Shown in pieces: positions 26,098 to 37,256 of a stretch of 64,000 bases of DNA (within the stretch, counting starts at the first letter, position 1; every line of letters starts with the position of its first letter). The notes under the pieces are model-generated. The model made no database searches. It was not told the origin of the DNA and was given only the letters and a program-made list of their open reading frames with translations. This DNA is from Cichorium intybus. Taxonomy: Eukaryota; Streptophyta; Magnoliopsida; Asterales; Asteraceae. The stretch is taken from NCBI GenBank assembly GCA_023525715.1, contig CM042012.1, positions 41,521,528 to 41,585,527 of the forward strand. Direction: 5' to 3'. The translations under genes were made by a program, and so were the position numbers.

Positions 26098-27345
26098 TTA
26101 GACAGAAAGTTTAGGTACCCAAACCATGGTGGGTCCTGATTTGTTAATGGTTTTCGATGATTTGAAATCATTATGGTTTCTGTTAATTGGACGAAGTGGT
26201 TGAGGCTTGATTTGACTTATCAGATTTTCCCAATTTAAGATTTGTTTTTGAAAACCTGTCATTTGGAAAGATTTCTGATTATGTGAAAGGTATCCTTTAT
26301 GTAATGACTTGTCTGATAACCTTTCTTTGTTTTTGTGATGAGGATGGTTTTGAAATTTTTTTTGTTTTTGTGGCAAGGAGGCTGGTTTCAAAGGTTTCTT
26401 TTGGGTTTGTTTTAAAACTTTGGGCTTGCCTTGTTCCTTTTGAAGTGCAATTGGTTTAGAGGTACTGCCTTTCTTGTAAAAGGAGTTTGCTCTATTAAAA
26501 AAGTCTTTAATTTTGGAGTTTTGGTTGGTAATTTGGATTTGGTGGGTTGAAGACCTATTAGTGAAAGATCTTTTGGAAACAGTGAAATCAGTATCATCTG
26601 GGTTACAGTTGATAACTGTTTCGTCGTCTGAATTTTCCTCATTAACAGATGTGGATAGATCTGTTAGAGTTGATTCAGAGTTTTCACTGTTAGTCCTGGT
26701 TTCTTGTTTGGCTTGTTCGATTTCGAAGGATTCTCTTCCTAATCCAGGTCTGTAATTCGTATCGATTTTGCCAGATCCTAAGGATGTTGCTTTGATGAAA
26801 ATATCATCACTTAGCTTTCTAGCAAGATTGATAGAATCCAGTTTTCCTTGAAATCTTTGATTCTCGGATTCAAGAAGTTTGATTTGTTTTGAAGAATCAT
26901 CTAGTTTTAGAATCAAACTAGTGTTTTTGTCAGTTAAATCTTGAATTTTTTGTTTTAACTGAAGGACTTCTATTTCTAAGGCATCTTTTATTTCAGATGG
27001 AAAAACAGATTGATTTTTTATTTCTAAGTCCCTTTTTTGTTTTAGAGCTTCATTTAATTGATCTAAGACGTGATTATATTCTTCTGTTTTTCGTTCGACG
27101 TCTCTTTCAAGTTTGTCTCTAGTCCTTGTTGATTCTCCAAATCTGAGTTGCAAGGTTTGTAATTCAGATTTGCAGATATCAGATTTGACTATTGTGTCAT
27201 GATATAGTTTGAGATCAGCTTTCAAACTGTTCTCAATCTTAGTCATGTGGGACTCAAATGGTGTTTTTGAAAGACCGATTTCTGAGATCATAGACCATAC
27301 CTGATCGATGACATATGGAGCTCTTGAGTAGGTTGTGGAAGACAT
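26098..27345 (-). CDS. Copia-1 Gag-like coiled-coil protein (415 aa)
   Basis: A single open frame begins at an ATG about 160 nt after the PBS. Residues about 60-190 form a long predicted coiled coil (heptad-like Leu/Ile/Lys/Glu, for example EIEVLQLKQKIQDLTDKN). Residues 200-260 are acidic and Ser/Thr-rich; 290-415 are basic and Lys/Gln/Asn-rich. The end, GPTMVWVPKL, is the phrase that usually precedes the copia protease. No CCHC zinc knuckle is visible. It is probably a shortened Gag that assembles particles through the coiled coil and basic tail, but that function is inferred. The frame is intact, so it may still be translated. Confidence 0.75.
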   Translation of the reverse strand: MSSTTYSRAPYVIDQVWSMISEIGLSKTPFESHMTKIENSLKADLKLYHDTIVKSDICKSELQTLQLRFGESTRTRDKLERDVERKTEEYNHVLDQLNEALKQKRDLEIKNQSVFPSEIKDALEIEVLQLKQKIQDLTDKNTSLILKLDDSSKQIKLLESENQRFQGKLDSINLARKLSDDIFIKATSLGSGKIDTNYRPGLGRESFEIEQAKQETRTNSENSESTLTDLSTSVNEENSDDETVINCNPDDTDFTVSKRSFTNRSSTHQIQITNQNSKIKDFFNRANSFYKKGSTSKPIALQKEQGKPKVLKQTQKKPLKPASLPQKQKKFQNHPHHKNKERLSDKSLHKGYLSHNQKSFQMTGFQKQILNWENLISQIKPQPLRPINRNHNDFKSSKTINKSGPTMVWVPKLSV

Positions 27346-27503
27346 TTTTGGGTTGTTTTTTTTTTGAAAATTTTAAGATTTTAATTTTTTTTTTTTTTTT
27401 GAACAAGTGATATTAAGATGAAATTTTTAAAGAAAACTTATTGGTGGTTTATAAAAACGCTACACAAAAGTTCTCGACAAAAATTTCAGACTAAATCACA
27501 CGA

Positions 27504-27515
27504 GCTCTGATACCA
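27504..27515 (-). promoter_or_regulatory. Primer binding site of copia-1 (initiator tRNA-Met)
   Basis: Minus strand TGGTATCAGAGC, 2 nt after the 5' LTR end ..CAACA. Canonical copia PBS. Confidence 0.95.
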
Positions 27516-28416
27516 ATTGTTGAAAATACATGATAACTGATCTCCACGAATAAGGGTTTTTAAGCCGATTACTGTGTGACAGATATGTATTTTTTCTATA
27601 ATATGCGGAATAAATAAGAGTTGCGGAATAAAATAAAACGGTAAATCTAAACTAGACAGTATTTAAATAGACAGAAAGCGGTAAATAAAGTAAATGTTAG
27701 AAGTTAGAGGTTAGATGTAATAAACGCCATTATCAACGATAAAGTGTTTTTTACAATAAATAAAAAGGTTAGAAGTTAGAAGTTAGAAGTTAGATGTCTC
27801 GGTTAAATACAGTCCACATATGTTTTCGTTGTCAAGGTTCAATTCGGATGTATTGGATATTTGGTACAGTTGATTTATAACAGTTTAAATAAATCAATAA
27901 CGACACAAATAATTTCAAAAGAACTTATCGATAGCTGAGGAAGATGGTGTTTTCTTTGAAGCGTCGATTCTTGTTCTTTACGGTAGGATGAGGTTTGGTA
28001 GTTTTTGGTGTTTGGTGAAATGGGTTTTTGGTGTTGGTTTAATTTAGATGCACGGGGTTTTTGTGGTGTATGTATTTGGTAGAGGGTGTGTAGGTTTTGT
28101 AGTTTGGTATTCGGGTTGAGGTTGTTTAGAGGTTTGAAGTTTGGTGTCGGGTAGAGGTTTTGTTTTTGGTGTAGGGTAGAGGTTTTGTATGGTGTTGGGT
28201 AGAGGTTTTGTTTGGTGTCGGGTAGAGTATGGGTGTAGCGGTTTTGTTTGGTGTTTGTTTGGACGTAGATTTTCTTTGGTTGAAAAGAGTTTTCTAGAGA
28301 GTTTTGGCAGGTTTTTTGCTCTTTGGACGTGGGTAATCTTGATGTATTGGTGCTTGAATGGGTATGGTGTGGTGTAAGGTTTTATTTTCTGCACAAGAAT
28401 GGCAAGAGATTTGCTT

Positions 28417-28427
28417 CTTATTTATAG
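28417..28427 (-). promoter_or_regulatory. TATA box of copia-1
   Basis: Minus strand CTATAAATAAG, at the expected place between the CpG-rich array (28438-28697, upstream) and the transcribed LTR part. Same in the 3' LTR at about 23800-23810. Confidence 0.7.
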
Positions 28428-28437
28428 TCACTGAACA

Positions 28438-28697
28438 CAGCGTTCGCGTCGCGACCATAGGGTCCGTCGCGTCGCGAAGGGGCGTGTGTCGGGTTGCTTT
28501 TGGTCGGCCACTGGTTAGTGCGTTGGGTTGGTAGTCTCGCGATCAAGAAGTTGGTGGTGTCGCGTCCAAGGTCTTCGCGATGGAGGTCTTCGCGTCGCGA
28601 CCATCTCCTCCGTCGCGGCGCGATCGCTGAAGGATTTTGGTCTTTTGTCTTGCTTCTCTTCACGTCGCGACCACAGTGTCTGTCGCGTCGTGATTGC
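28438..28697 (-). promoter_or_regulatory. CpG-rich GCGTCGC array in the 5' LTR promoter of copia-1
   Basis: Same array as at 23821-24080, here in the promoter-bearing LTR. The first exact GCGTCGC is at 28446-28452, about 20 bp upstream of the TATA box on the transcribed strand. The array has one change from the other LTR (GATCAAGAAG for GATCAAAAAG). Confidence 0.8.
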
Positions 28698-30055
28698 TGT
28701 AGCAGTGTGATATTTTGTTTTTTTTTTGCTCTTTGGTTTGTAGCATTACTTCCTCAGGATTGGTTGTTTTCTCAAAGTTTCTCGGGTCTTGATTCATTCT
28801 TGTTTTTGATCTTGAATTCACGCAACCTGAAATACTGATAATATTTGTTAAAAAACATTTCGACTTATTTCAGTGATGGTCACATAAAAACATAAAAACA
28901 TTATTCAACAGATCGAAATAGTTTTTGATCCTCGATGTATAAGATACATTTCCAATTAGTATTTCAATGAATTAAATATTCAACCAGTCAGACCGCAGAA
29001 ACCATATTCCGACCATATCTTAGACTAAGTAGGTTATGTCGACACTGTCTGAAATGTAAAGCTGGGATCGTCCCACTAGTACATGGAAAGTCCAGGGTCA
29101 TGTAGCATTCGTCTGAATCTCATGACAAGCCTGAAACTAATCAGCAATGTCGTTTCATTGGCCACTCCGGTTATCCTTTGGAAGAAGAGTACTTTTAGAA
29201 AGAACTCAAGTTCTAAGGAAACAGTGGGAGTAAGAATAATTCTGGATGAGTTCAGGGATTAGCCAAGTGAAAGAACCTTTAGTCACCACTGGGACTTGAC
29301 CAGGAATTAGATTCCTGTTAAACCTGACATACCCTCTCTTCGCTTGACCAGTAGTTATTGTCACTGTCATAAGGAGTTATGATTTGGGTGATATACCGGG
29401 TAGTGGTAAAACACTAAAGATGGTACGGATAAGTAATCCGACTGCTGGAAGCATTGGTGAGCCCAGTTGCTGCCAAATAAGAGAACCTTACCGCGAGACA
29501 CAGTCTATGTGACAGTTTGATTGATCTTTACAACTGGTCTAGGAACCAGTGGGAGTAATTGAATCATCAAAAGAAGGGAACATAGAAATGTACTTACAAA
29601 ACATCTGGTTGAATGAGTCATCACTTGGAGTCAAGCAATTGATTCTGAGAGAAGCACTCTCAATAGAAGATGTAATCCGAGAGGATTCTGCGTGGCATAG
29701 TGTGAGTCGTTAGTGGAGCGTGTGTGGTTTACCGGCACACTAATGGGGACTCACATAGAACATGCCATTACAAAAGGTACATGGCCCCGGGATTCGTCCC
29801 ATGGGCATCTCGCAAGAAAGGATATTCGGATTCTCAAAATAGGCCAAAAGGTTTGGATTTTGTGAATAGCCTGAAAGATTTCCTTTAATATGTCGGAAAG
29901 GTTTGGATTTCGGTTTCGCAAAATGTGCCATAAGTTCTGGATTTTGTGAATAGTCCGAAAGAGTCATATAACGGTGTCAAAGCCAGTGGGAGTATCGTTG
30001 TTATCTGCTATCATTGTATGTGGGTTACATACTGGTTCTAGGAAACGTCTCTTAT

Positions 30056-30370
30056 CATTACAAAGTGTAATGACTTGGTGTTAATAAACGGTTCGCTATG
30101 AAAGACTTCAAGAGATACAACATACTCAGGTGGTTGTGAACATCTATTAGATAGATCAGAATTCTGCCAATATGATCTTGATGAGATTCAAGATGCATAA
30201 CCCTAGGAATGGAGTTTCCTGTCATTGCAAAGTGTAATGAATTGGCATGAAAGAAACAAAGAAGGTGCAGCATGCTCACGTAGTTCATAGACATCTATCA
30301 GATAGATGAGACTGACAGTATTGACTTAGCCGTTGAGAATATGATCTTGATGGGATTCAAGATGCATAAG
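30056..30370. repeat. Tandem duplication of about 168 bp in copia-2
   Basis: Two units share beginnings (CAAAGTGTAATGA), a middle (CATCTAT(T/C)AGATAGAT) and ends (ATGATCTTGATG..TTCAAGATGCATAA). They are roughly 75-80% alike by eye, an old duplication. Confidence 0.75.
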
Positions 30371-31832
30371 AAAGATTTCCTGAAAGGAAATGGTTTCCGG
30401 AAATCATGACACAAGGATTATTGGTAATCTTAGGATTCCGAAAGTGCTTGGAATGAGATTACATCAGGTTCCTCGAGCCTCTTGGACAAATCAGAAGTGT
30501 TATGAACATATCCTGATGACTTAATGCTTAGAGCACTGTAAGTTGGATTCAGGATATTGCCTGGCTGAGAATACTGAATGGATTTTTTGAACAGACGTGA
30601 GAAATCATTGGGAAATGATTAGGGTGATTGATTTGAAAGAGTTTTCAAATCGGTAATTGTTTACACCAGAACGTGGTGCTGTAGGACTTCATGGTTAAAG
30701 ATTTTCGTTGGTTTCTGATGGAGCGTGTGTGGGTCACCGGCACATCATGACACCTCGAAATTGTCTTAGGGTGTAGTCATGTGGACTAAAGACCCGAGAA
30801 CCATGGGCGGTCACGGTACACATCACCGGAATGGAGTTGTGAGAGAGAATGACAAAATGACAAATTGAGATATCATCGGAAGAGTATCCGATAGGATCAT
30901 CTGCAATAAAGTGTATAAGTGTTAGACGCTTGGATACATAGAAAGAGTGAAAAGGTCATAGACATAGATATAAAAGGCTTGAATTGAAAGTTTAAAAGAG
31001 AATAAGAAACCGATAATAGTTATGATAAATCCAACTTGGTGATTACCTGGTGGAGACTTGGTAATTAGCAGGAGTAGCTGCCAATCAGATTTTATGTTTC
31101 ACTTTTGCATGTTTACTTCCTGAATAATTAGATTATTCAAATATCCACAGTCGTTCATACTCTTAGGGAGTAAGTATGAGGGAAGACTGTCATGAATTGG
31201 TTTGTAGATTGTCTAAGGAGTTAGACATAGCAATAAGATTGCTGCAACGTTCATGAGTACTTGGAAATGGAGATTTGAGTATTGGATAAACCCGCGCTCA
31301 ATGGATTGCTTCATGGATTATATCACGAGCAATGTTGAGACGATAATATCTTATGGTCTTAAAGTGGAGAGATATGAGTTATAATTTGCAAGGCGGTTGT
31401 TCATTGATAGTACGAAAACGCATCGGTAACTCGATGTTATAAAACGTGCTGTTGTGAGTGATTTGTCGGGTAAAAGATATAACATATTAGTCAAAGCTTA
31501 TTCGTCCCTTGACCCTGACGGGAAACAGATATCTGTTGGCCACTCGATGATTTTGAAGTTGACTGAAGCGCTGGCCAGCCAGGACTAAATTGATTCGTTC
31601 AATTAGAAGTCTAAAAGTCATAAGCAAAATCGGAAATCGGGAAAAAGTGTATCAGACAGAGATTGATCTCAATCCATGTCTCATGTTTGAAAATATCTTG
31701 TTGGACGGAGGATCATCTGATCACTTATCTATGGACAGAACTGACTAGGTCAAAGTTCGGCAGCAGTTTCTAGGAAGCTGCAGGTTGCTGATTAATCAGA
31801 GGTTAAATTGGTAATTATAGTCATAGACTTAT

Positions 31833-31845
31833 CCAAGTGGGAGAC
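31833..31845 (+). promoter_or_regulatory. Polypurine tract of copia-2
   Basis: CCAAGTGGGAGAC directly before the LTR start TGTTGGATTAGG. AAGTGGGAGA(C/T)TGTTGG is typical of plant copia 3' LTR junctions. Confidence 0.8.
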
Positions 31846-32142
31846 TGTTGGATTAGGTGTCTAAGCCATGACTAATAATTTGTATTTACCTAATTAATAG
31901 AAGCAAAGTCCATTTGGGTTGCCCTCATAGCTGGAGGTTTGGTAGAAAGTTCGGTAGAGAGAAAAGTTGGTTTATTATGGGATTAATAAATCAATAGAAA
32001 TAAAATATATGGTTTGTTAATATATTAAAGTGATAATATATTAGTTAGAAACTATATTGATTGATCACTAATTAATCAGAAATTAATTGGATTAATTTCT
32101 GTGGCATTAATTAGATTAATCAGGAGGTCAGGGATTAAAGTC

Positions 32143-32276
32143 GTACAAATTCAATAGTTGAATTGCGTCGCGCGGCGCGCCAATGTAAAGGCCGCGACGC
32201 GCGTACATATTCGTACGAATTCAATAGTTGAATTGCGGCGCGCGACGCGCAAACGATATGTCCGCGGCGCGCGTAC
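32143..32276 (+). promoter_or_regulatory. Duplicated CpG-rich unit in the copia-2 LTR
   Basis: Two units of about 69 bp, each AATTCAATAGTTGAATTGCG.. followed by GCGTCGCGCGGCGCGCC or GGCGCGCGACGCGC and then CCGCG(A/G)CGCGCGTACA. GCGTCGC is exact at 32165-32171. The pair lies about 50-190 bp upstream of the TATA box in very AT-rich surroundings. Confidence 0.8.
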
Positions 32277-32325
32277 AGATAATCCGGAAAATGGGCTGCG
32301 GCTAGGGTTTTTAGCTTTACCCTTT

Positions 32326-32347
32326 GGTTCCCTATAAATAGGGAACC
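32326..32347 (+). promoter_or_regulatory. TATA box within a 22-bp perfect palindrome (copia-2 LTR)
   Basis: Arms GGTTCCCTAT and ATAGGGAACC around AA. The centre is CTATAAATAG, so a TATA element is present in full on the plus strand. The palindrome could extrude or bind a symmetric factor. Confidence 0.8.
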
Positions 32348-32615
32348 CTAGACCTCATTATGAGTTGCTCATTCTATAATTCTCTCTGGAATTTTCGTCC
32401 ACCCTCTGGCTCCCTGGGTGTGATCTCATTTGAGGCAGGACACTTGTGCTGCTTAGCTTCAAGATTAAAACTAAAGGTTAGTTTTTCTGATTTATTCTTT
32501 TAGTTATTTTTGTTTGGCCTTTAGGAATTAGTTCGTGTTCAAAGTAAGAAAACATAGATCTTTTCTAGGTTGCATGTGAACTTAGGTTTTTAGTTCATGG
32601 TTGCGGAAAACCTTT

Positions 32616-32617
<2 letters not shown>

Positions 32618-32689
<72 letters not shown>
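32618..32689. repeat. (AT)n microsatellite
   Basis: Directly joins the copia-2 LTR end to a LINE fragment. Confidence 0.98.
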
Positions 32690-32695
<6 letters not shown>

Positions 32696-32699
32696 AGCT

Positions 32700-33688
<989 letters not shown>

Positions 33689-35783
33689 TGACATCTCGCA
33701 ATCTGCTTTTGTTAAAGAAAGACAGATTCTCGATGGCCCGCTAATGGTTAACGAAGTTATAGATTGGGCAAAAAGTAAGAAAAAGAATTTTTTAATCTTT
33801 AAAACGGATATTGCAAAAGCATTTGACTCCGTCTCTTGGCAATATCTCGACTCAATGCTCAATCAAAAGGGGTTTGGAAACAAGTGGAGAAGATGGATAA
33901 GCGAATGTCTCAAGTCGGGCTCCTCTTCGGTTCTGGTGAACGGTAGTCCTACGGCTGAATTCTCTCTCTCTCGGGGATTAAGGCAAGGAGACCCACTGTC
34001 TCCTTTCCTTTTTACCCTGATCATGGAAGGTCTCAATCTCGCCATTAAAAAGGCGGTAGATAGTGGAAGATACAAAGGCATTGAAATTGGCTCTGATAAA
34101 ACACTTCTTACTCATCTTTTCTTTGCAGATGACGCGATCTACTTTGGAGAATGGTCGATAGAGAACATTTTAAATTTAACACGTATTTTGTATTGCTTTC
34201 AAAGAACTGCAGGTCTTAGAGTTAATTTTGAGAAGAGTGCGATTATAAGGATCGGTGAAAATCAAGTTCCAATCGAGACAATGGCGCAAATTCTAGGATA
34301 CAAGGCAGAGAAACTTCCCATCACGTTCCTAGGTATGCCTATTAGTACAAACATGAGATCTTCGAAACCTTGGAAACAATTGATAGACAAATTCAAAAAG
34401 AAGCTTACAAAATGGAAAATCAAAACGCTTTCCATCGGTGGACGATACACCATAAACCGCAGCATTCTTGGTAGCCTGGGTACATATCTTTTTTCTTTGT
34501 TCAAAGCTCCGAAAAAAATAATCAAAACTCTCGAATAGTTGCGTATGAACTTCTTTTGGGGTAAGAAGGATGGAGAAGTAAAGACTTCCTGGGTCAAATG
34601 GGAATACGTTCTTAAGGAAAAAAAAGATGGAGGGATTGGTCTTTGTGCTTTGGAAGATCTGAATAAGGCTTTAATGGCGAAATGGCTATGGAGATTTAAA
34701 ACGGAAAAAAACGCTCTATGGGTGCAACTCATCAATAGCATTCATGGGACTAGGAACACTGATGCGAAAGACTTTGATATCAAATTGGGGCATACTTGGA
34801 GAAGAATCACTAAAACTTGGAAAGATCTAAATTCTTGTGACCTTGATCCTTCTACGCTGATAAAGAAAAAGGTGGGGGACGGTAGGAGTACTAAATTATG
34901 GAAGGAATGGTGGAACGGAGACGATCCCCTCGATAAAAGGTTCCCAAGACTTTTCAATTTAGACCCCAACAAAGATTGTCTGGTGCACGATAAGTTTAAT
35001 GCAAACGGATGTTTGATAGACTGGATTAATAACAGAAGACAAGAGAGATCCAAAGAAGACTGTGAAAAATTAAAAACTGAAATTGGAATTTTGACTTTAA
35101 ATCGCGCAAAAGATGAGTGGAAGTGCATAGACGACCCAAACGGCAGACTCACAGTTAGCTGGTTCAGACGTCAATTGGCAAAGAAAAAAGCTCAGAAAAT
35201 AGGGAGAAACCTGTGGCTGAATTGGGCTCAGAACAAAATAATATCTTCATTTGGAGAATATACAGGAAGCGAATTGCAGTCAGAACTGTCATTAACAAGA
35301 TGGGAATTGGGCTAAATACAACTCTTTGCGAGATTTGAAAAGTTGCGGATGAATCTATCGAGCACGTCTTTCTTGAATGTCCTATTGCTAAACAAGTATA
35401 GGACAAAATTCAACAATGGTGGGGATTGGATAATGGTTTTTCTGGAGGCATGGAAGCCTTATTTGATTGGCTTTCCTCGAAGACACCTATAGGGCACGAA
35501 AAGAAAATCTCCATGATTGTCGGATTTGCTGCACTTCATTTTTTTATGGAAGAACATAAACGAATCCTTATTTCAAAACAAGTATGGAAAGGTGGATGAC
35601 ATCTTTATGCAATTCAAAAGGAGGCGTTTATCTGGCTCAAAAACCGTGCTAGAAAATTGGAGATTGATAGTGTAAAATGGGTGTATTCTCCTAGATTAGC
35701 TTTCACTATTATGTAATTTCTGTATTTTTGTAGCCTTAGCTCCTTGCTAAGGTCGTCTGGTTTTAATTTTAGTTGCCTTTTCA
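33689..35783 (+). pseudogene. LINE-A: 5'-truncated L1 (RT to 3' end)
   Basis: It starts inside the reverse transcriptase (QSAFVKERQILDGPLMVNEV) and keeps the main RT motifs: FKTDIAKAFDSVSW (motif A, catalytic Asp), GLRQGDPLSPFLFTLIMEGL (motif B), LFFADDAIYFGE (motif C, FADD) and thumb LGMPI..LSIGGRYT. The C-terminal region of plant L1s follows. Breaks: a TAG after KIIKTLE (34538), a 1-nt loss near 35240, TGA and TAG in the Cys-rich tail, and a further shift near 35550. It ends with the family 3' hairpin (35734-35752) and CCTTTTCA, then (AT)n. The endonuclease and ORF1 are missing. It is related to LINE-B but is a more decayed copy. Confidence 0.93.
35734..35752 (+). other. 3' stem-loop of LINE-A
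   Basis: CCTTAGC-TCCTT-GCTAAGG: perfect 7-bp stem, 5-nt loop, about 30 nt before the LINE end. The same loop and stem occur in LINE-B (36011-36028), and a variant in LINE-C (60544-60558). Such a conserved 3' hairpin is probably the reverse-transcriptase recognition site. Confidence 0.75.
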
Positions 35784-35983
<200 letters not shown>

Positions 35984-36010
35984 AAAAAGCAACATATATT
36001 ACAAACAAAG

Positions 36011-36028
36011 CCTTAGCAAGGAGCTAAG
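36011..36028 (-). other. 3' stem-loop of LINE-B
   Basis: Minus strand CTTAGC-TCCTT-GCTAAGG: 6-bp perfect stem, with the same UCCUU loop as LINE-A. It lies about 30 nt from the element's end. Confidence 0.75.
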
Positions 36029-36072
36029 AGAGTACAATCGGGCAACAAAACAAAGCCCTCAATACAGCATCT

Positions 36073-37256
36073 TTAAAGCACGTCTAGGGATGTCATCCAC
36101 TCCTCACAATCTATCTCTAACTTCTTTGCACGAATCTTCACCCAAAAAATGACCTCCTTTTGTACATACATAACTATATCCTCCACCTTTCTTGGATTAT
36201 TATTGAGCACCACTTCGTTTCTATTTTTCCAAAGGATGTGTAGAGCGGCAATCCCAACCAGCGATAAGACTTTATCCTGCAGCCCATTAGCATTCTTCGA
36301 ATTGAGCCAATCGAAAAGGTCATCCAGCCCACCTGTGAAGTTAGAATCAAGGCCCCACCAAAGCTTAATTTTAGCCGACATCAGTCTAGCAATATTACAT
36401 TCGAAGAAGATATGTTGGATGGATTCGTTTACTTCTTTACATGTCTCGCACAAACTCGATATCTTCCTGATACCCATCGAAATTAGAACCTCCTTAACAG
36501 CCACCCTCCTTTTGAACAATCTCCATATAAAAATGTTAATTTTATTTAGGACCCACCTGTTCCAAAAACTTTTACCAATTGATTGATACTTCTTTTTCGC
36601 TAACTCCTTTCTGAACAAACTCACCGTGAATCTGTCTTTAGGGCCACCCATACATTTCCATTCGTCCTTTTTATCACTTAAACTAACCCTACCAATCCCA
36701 TTTTTAAGCGAAAAGAACTCCTCTTGTAATCTCCTTTCTCTTCTATTTCTGATCCAATCTTCAACTCTTCCATCTTCGTTTAATTTTTCATGAACCAGAC
36801 AACTTTTGTTAGGCTCAGTTTGAAACAGTCTCGGAAATCTTTTGTCTAATCTCCCTTCTCCATTCCACCAATCCTTCCAAAACAAAGTGGATTTCCCATC
36901 TCCCACCTCTTTTCTAATTAGGGTTCTAGGATCCAAGCCCCACACCCTAACCTCCTTCCAGACTTTCATAATTCTTCTCCACGTATGGCCTGATTTAGCT
37001 TCACTATCCGAAGCGTCTTCAACCTGTTTTCCATGTATGCTCTGTATAATTCTCACCCATAACGCATCTTTTTCTTTTTTAAACCTCCAGTACCATTTAG
37101 ACAGCAACTCCTTATTTATATCCTCTAACGCATTCAATCCGAGCCCTCCTTCTTCTTTATCTTTTAGAACTTCTAACCACTTGACCCATTTAATCTTTTT
37201 TCCTTCCATATCTTCCCCCCAAAAGAACTTCATACGCAAGCTCTCCAACATCTTAA
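36073..37256 (-). pseudogene. LINE-B ORF2, C-terminal part (after frameshift)
   Basis: It continues ORF2 from LESLRMKFFWGEDMEG in a different frame from the upstream RT part. It contains the plant L1 tail: WRRIMKVW.., GDGKSTLFWKDWWNG, and a Cys-rich zf-RVT-like segment (SSLCETCKEVNESIQHIFFE C) thought to bind RNA. Then comes ALHILWKNRNE and a stop at 36073. The break is a 2-bp insertion at about 37268-37275, where GGCGCGCC stands where LINE-A and LINE-C have the equivalent of GGC(G/T)CC in FKAPKK. The CG doubling creates an AscI-like site. Otherwise the 392-residue segment is open. Confidence 0.9.

Larger units (their letters stand above)
22901..28910 (-). mobile_element. Copia-1: complete, young, non-autonomous LTR retrotransposon
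   Basis: Two LTRs of 1392 and 1393 bp (22901-24292 and 27518-28910) start TGTTG and end CAACA. A 5-bp target duplication GATCG (22896-22900 and 28911-28915) flanks the element. The PBS for initiator tRNA-Met is at 27504-27515 and the polypurine tract at 24293-24304, so transcription runs right to left. By eye the LTRs differ at about seven substitutions and one 1-nt indel (about 0.5%), a recent insertion. The 3.2-kb interior encodes only a Gag-like coiled-coil protein and the start of Pol. No integrase, reverse transcriptase or RNase H is seen, so it must move with help from another element. It is nested in copia-2. Confidence 0.93.
27518..28910 (-). repeat. 5' LTR of copia-1
   Basis: Promoter-bearing copy. 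It holds a frame of 116 codons (28044-28394, minus; Pro/Thr/Lys-rich, repeated TKPLP/QNLYPTP) conserved in the other LTR with two residue changes. That frame comes from the GT-rich minisatellite and starts within a few tens of bases of the TATA box, so I do not call it a gene. Confidence 0.95.
28916..31845 (+). other. Degenerate right half of copia-2 interior
   Basis: It resumes the copia-2 element after the copia-1 insertion. No Pol domain can be read. Internal duplications are visible: 167-169-bp spaced copies at 30056-30205 and 30223-30370 (ATT(A/G)CAAAGTGTAATGA and ATGATCTTGATG(A/G)GATTCAA), TTTGGATTTTGTGAATAG at 29852 and 29936, and GGAGCGTGTGTGG..ACCGGCAC at 29716 and 30721. It ends in a PPT and LTR, which shows its orientation. 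Confidence 0.5.
31846..32617 (+). repeat. 3' LTR of copia-2
   Basis: Starts TGTTGGATTAGGTG and ends TTGCGGAAAACCTTTCA, a usual copia LTR ending, then runs straight into (AT)n. About 772 bp. It includes a duplicated GC-rich enhancer-like unit (32143-32276) and a TATA box inside a palindrome (32326-32347). No matching 5' LTR is in the window. Confidence 0.8.
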
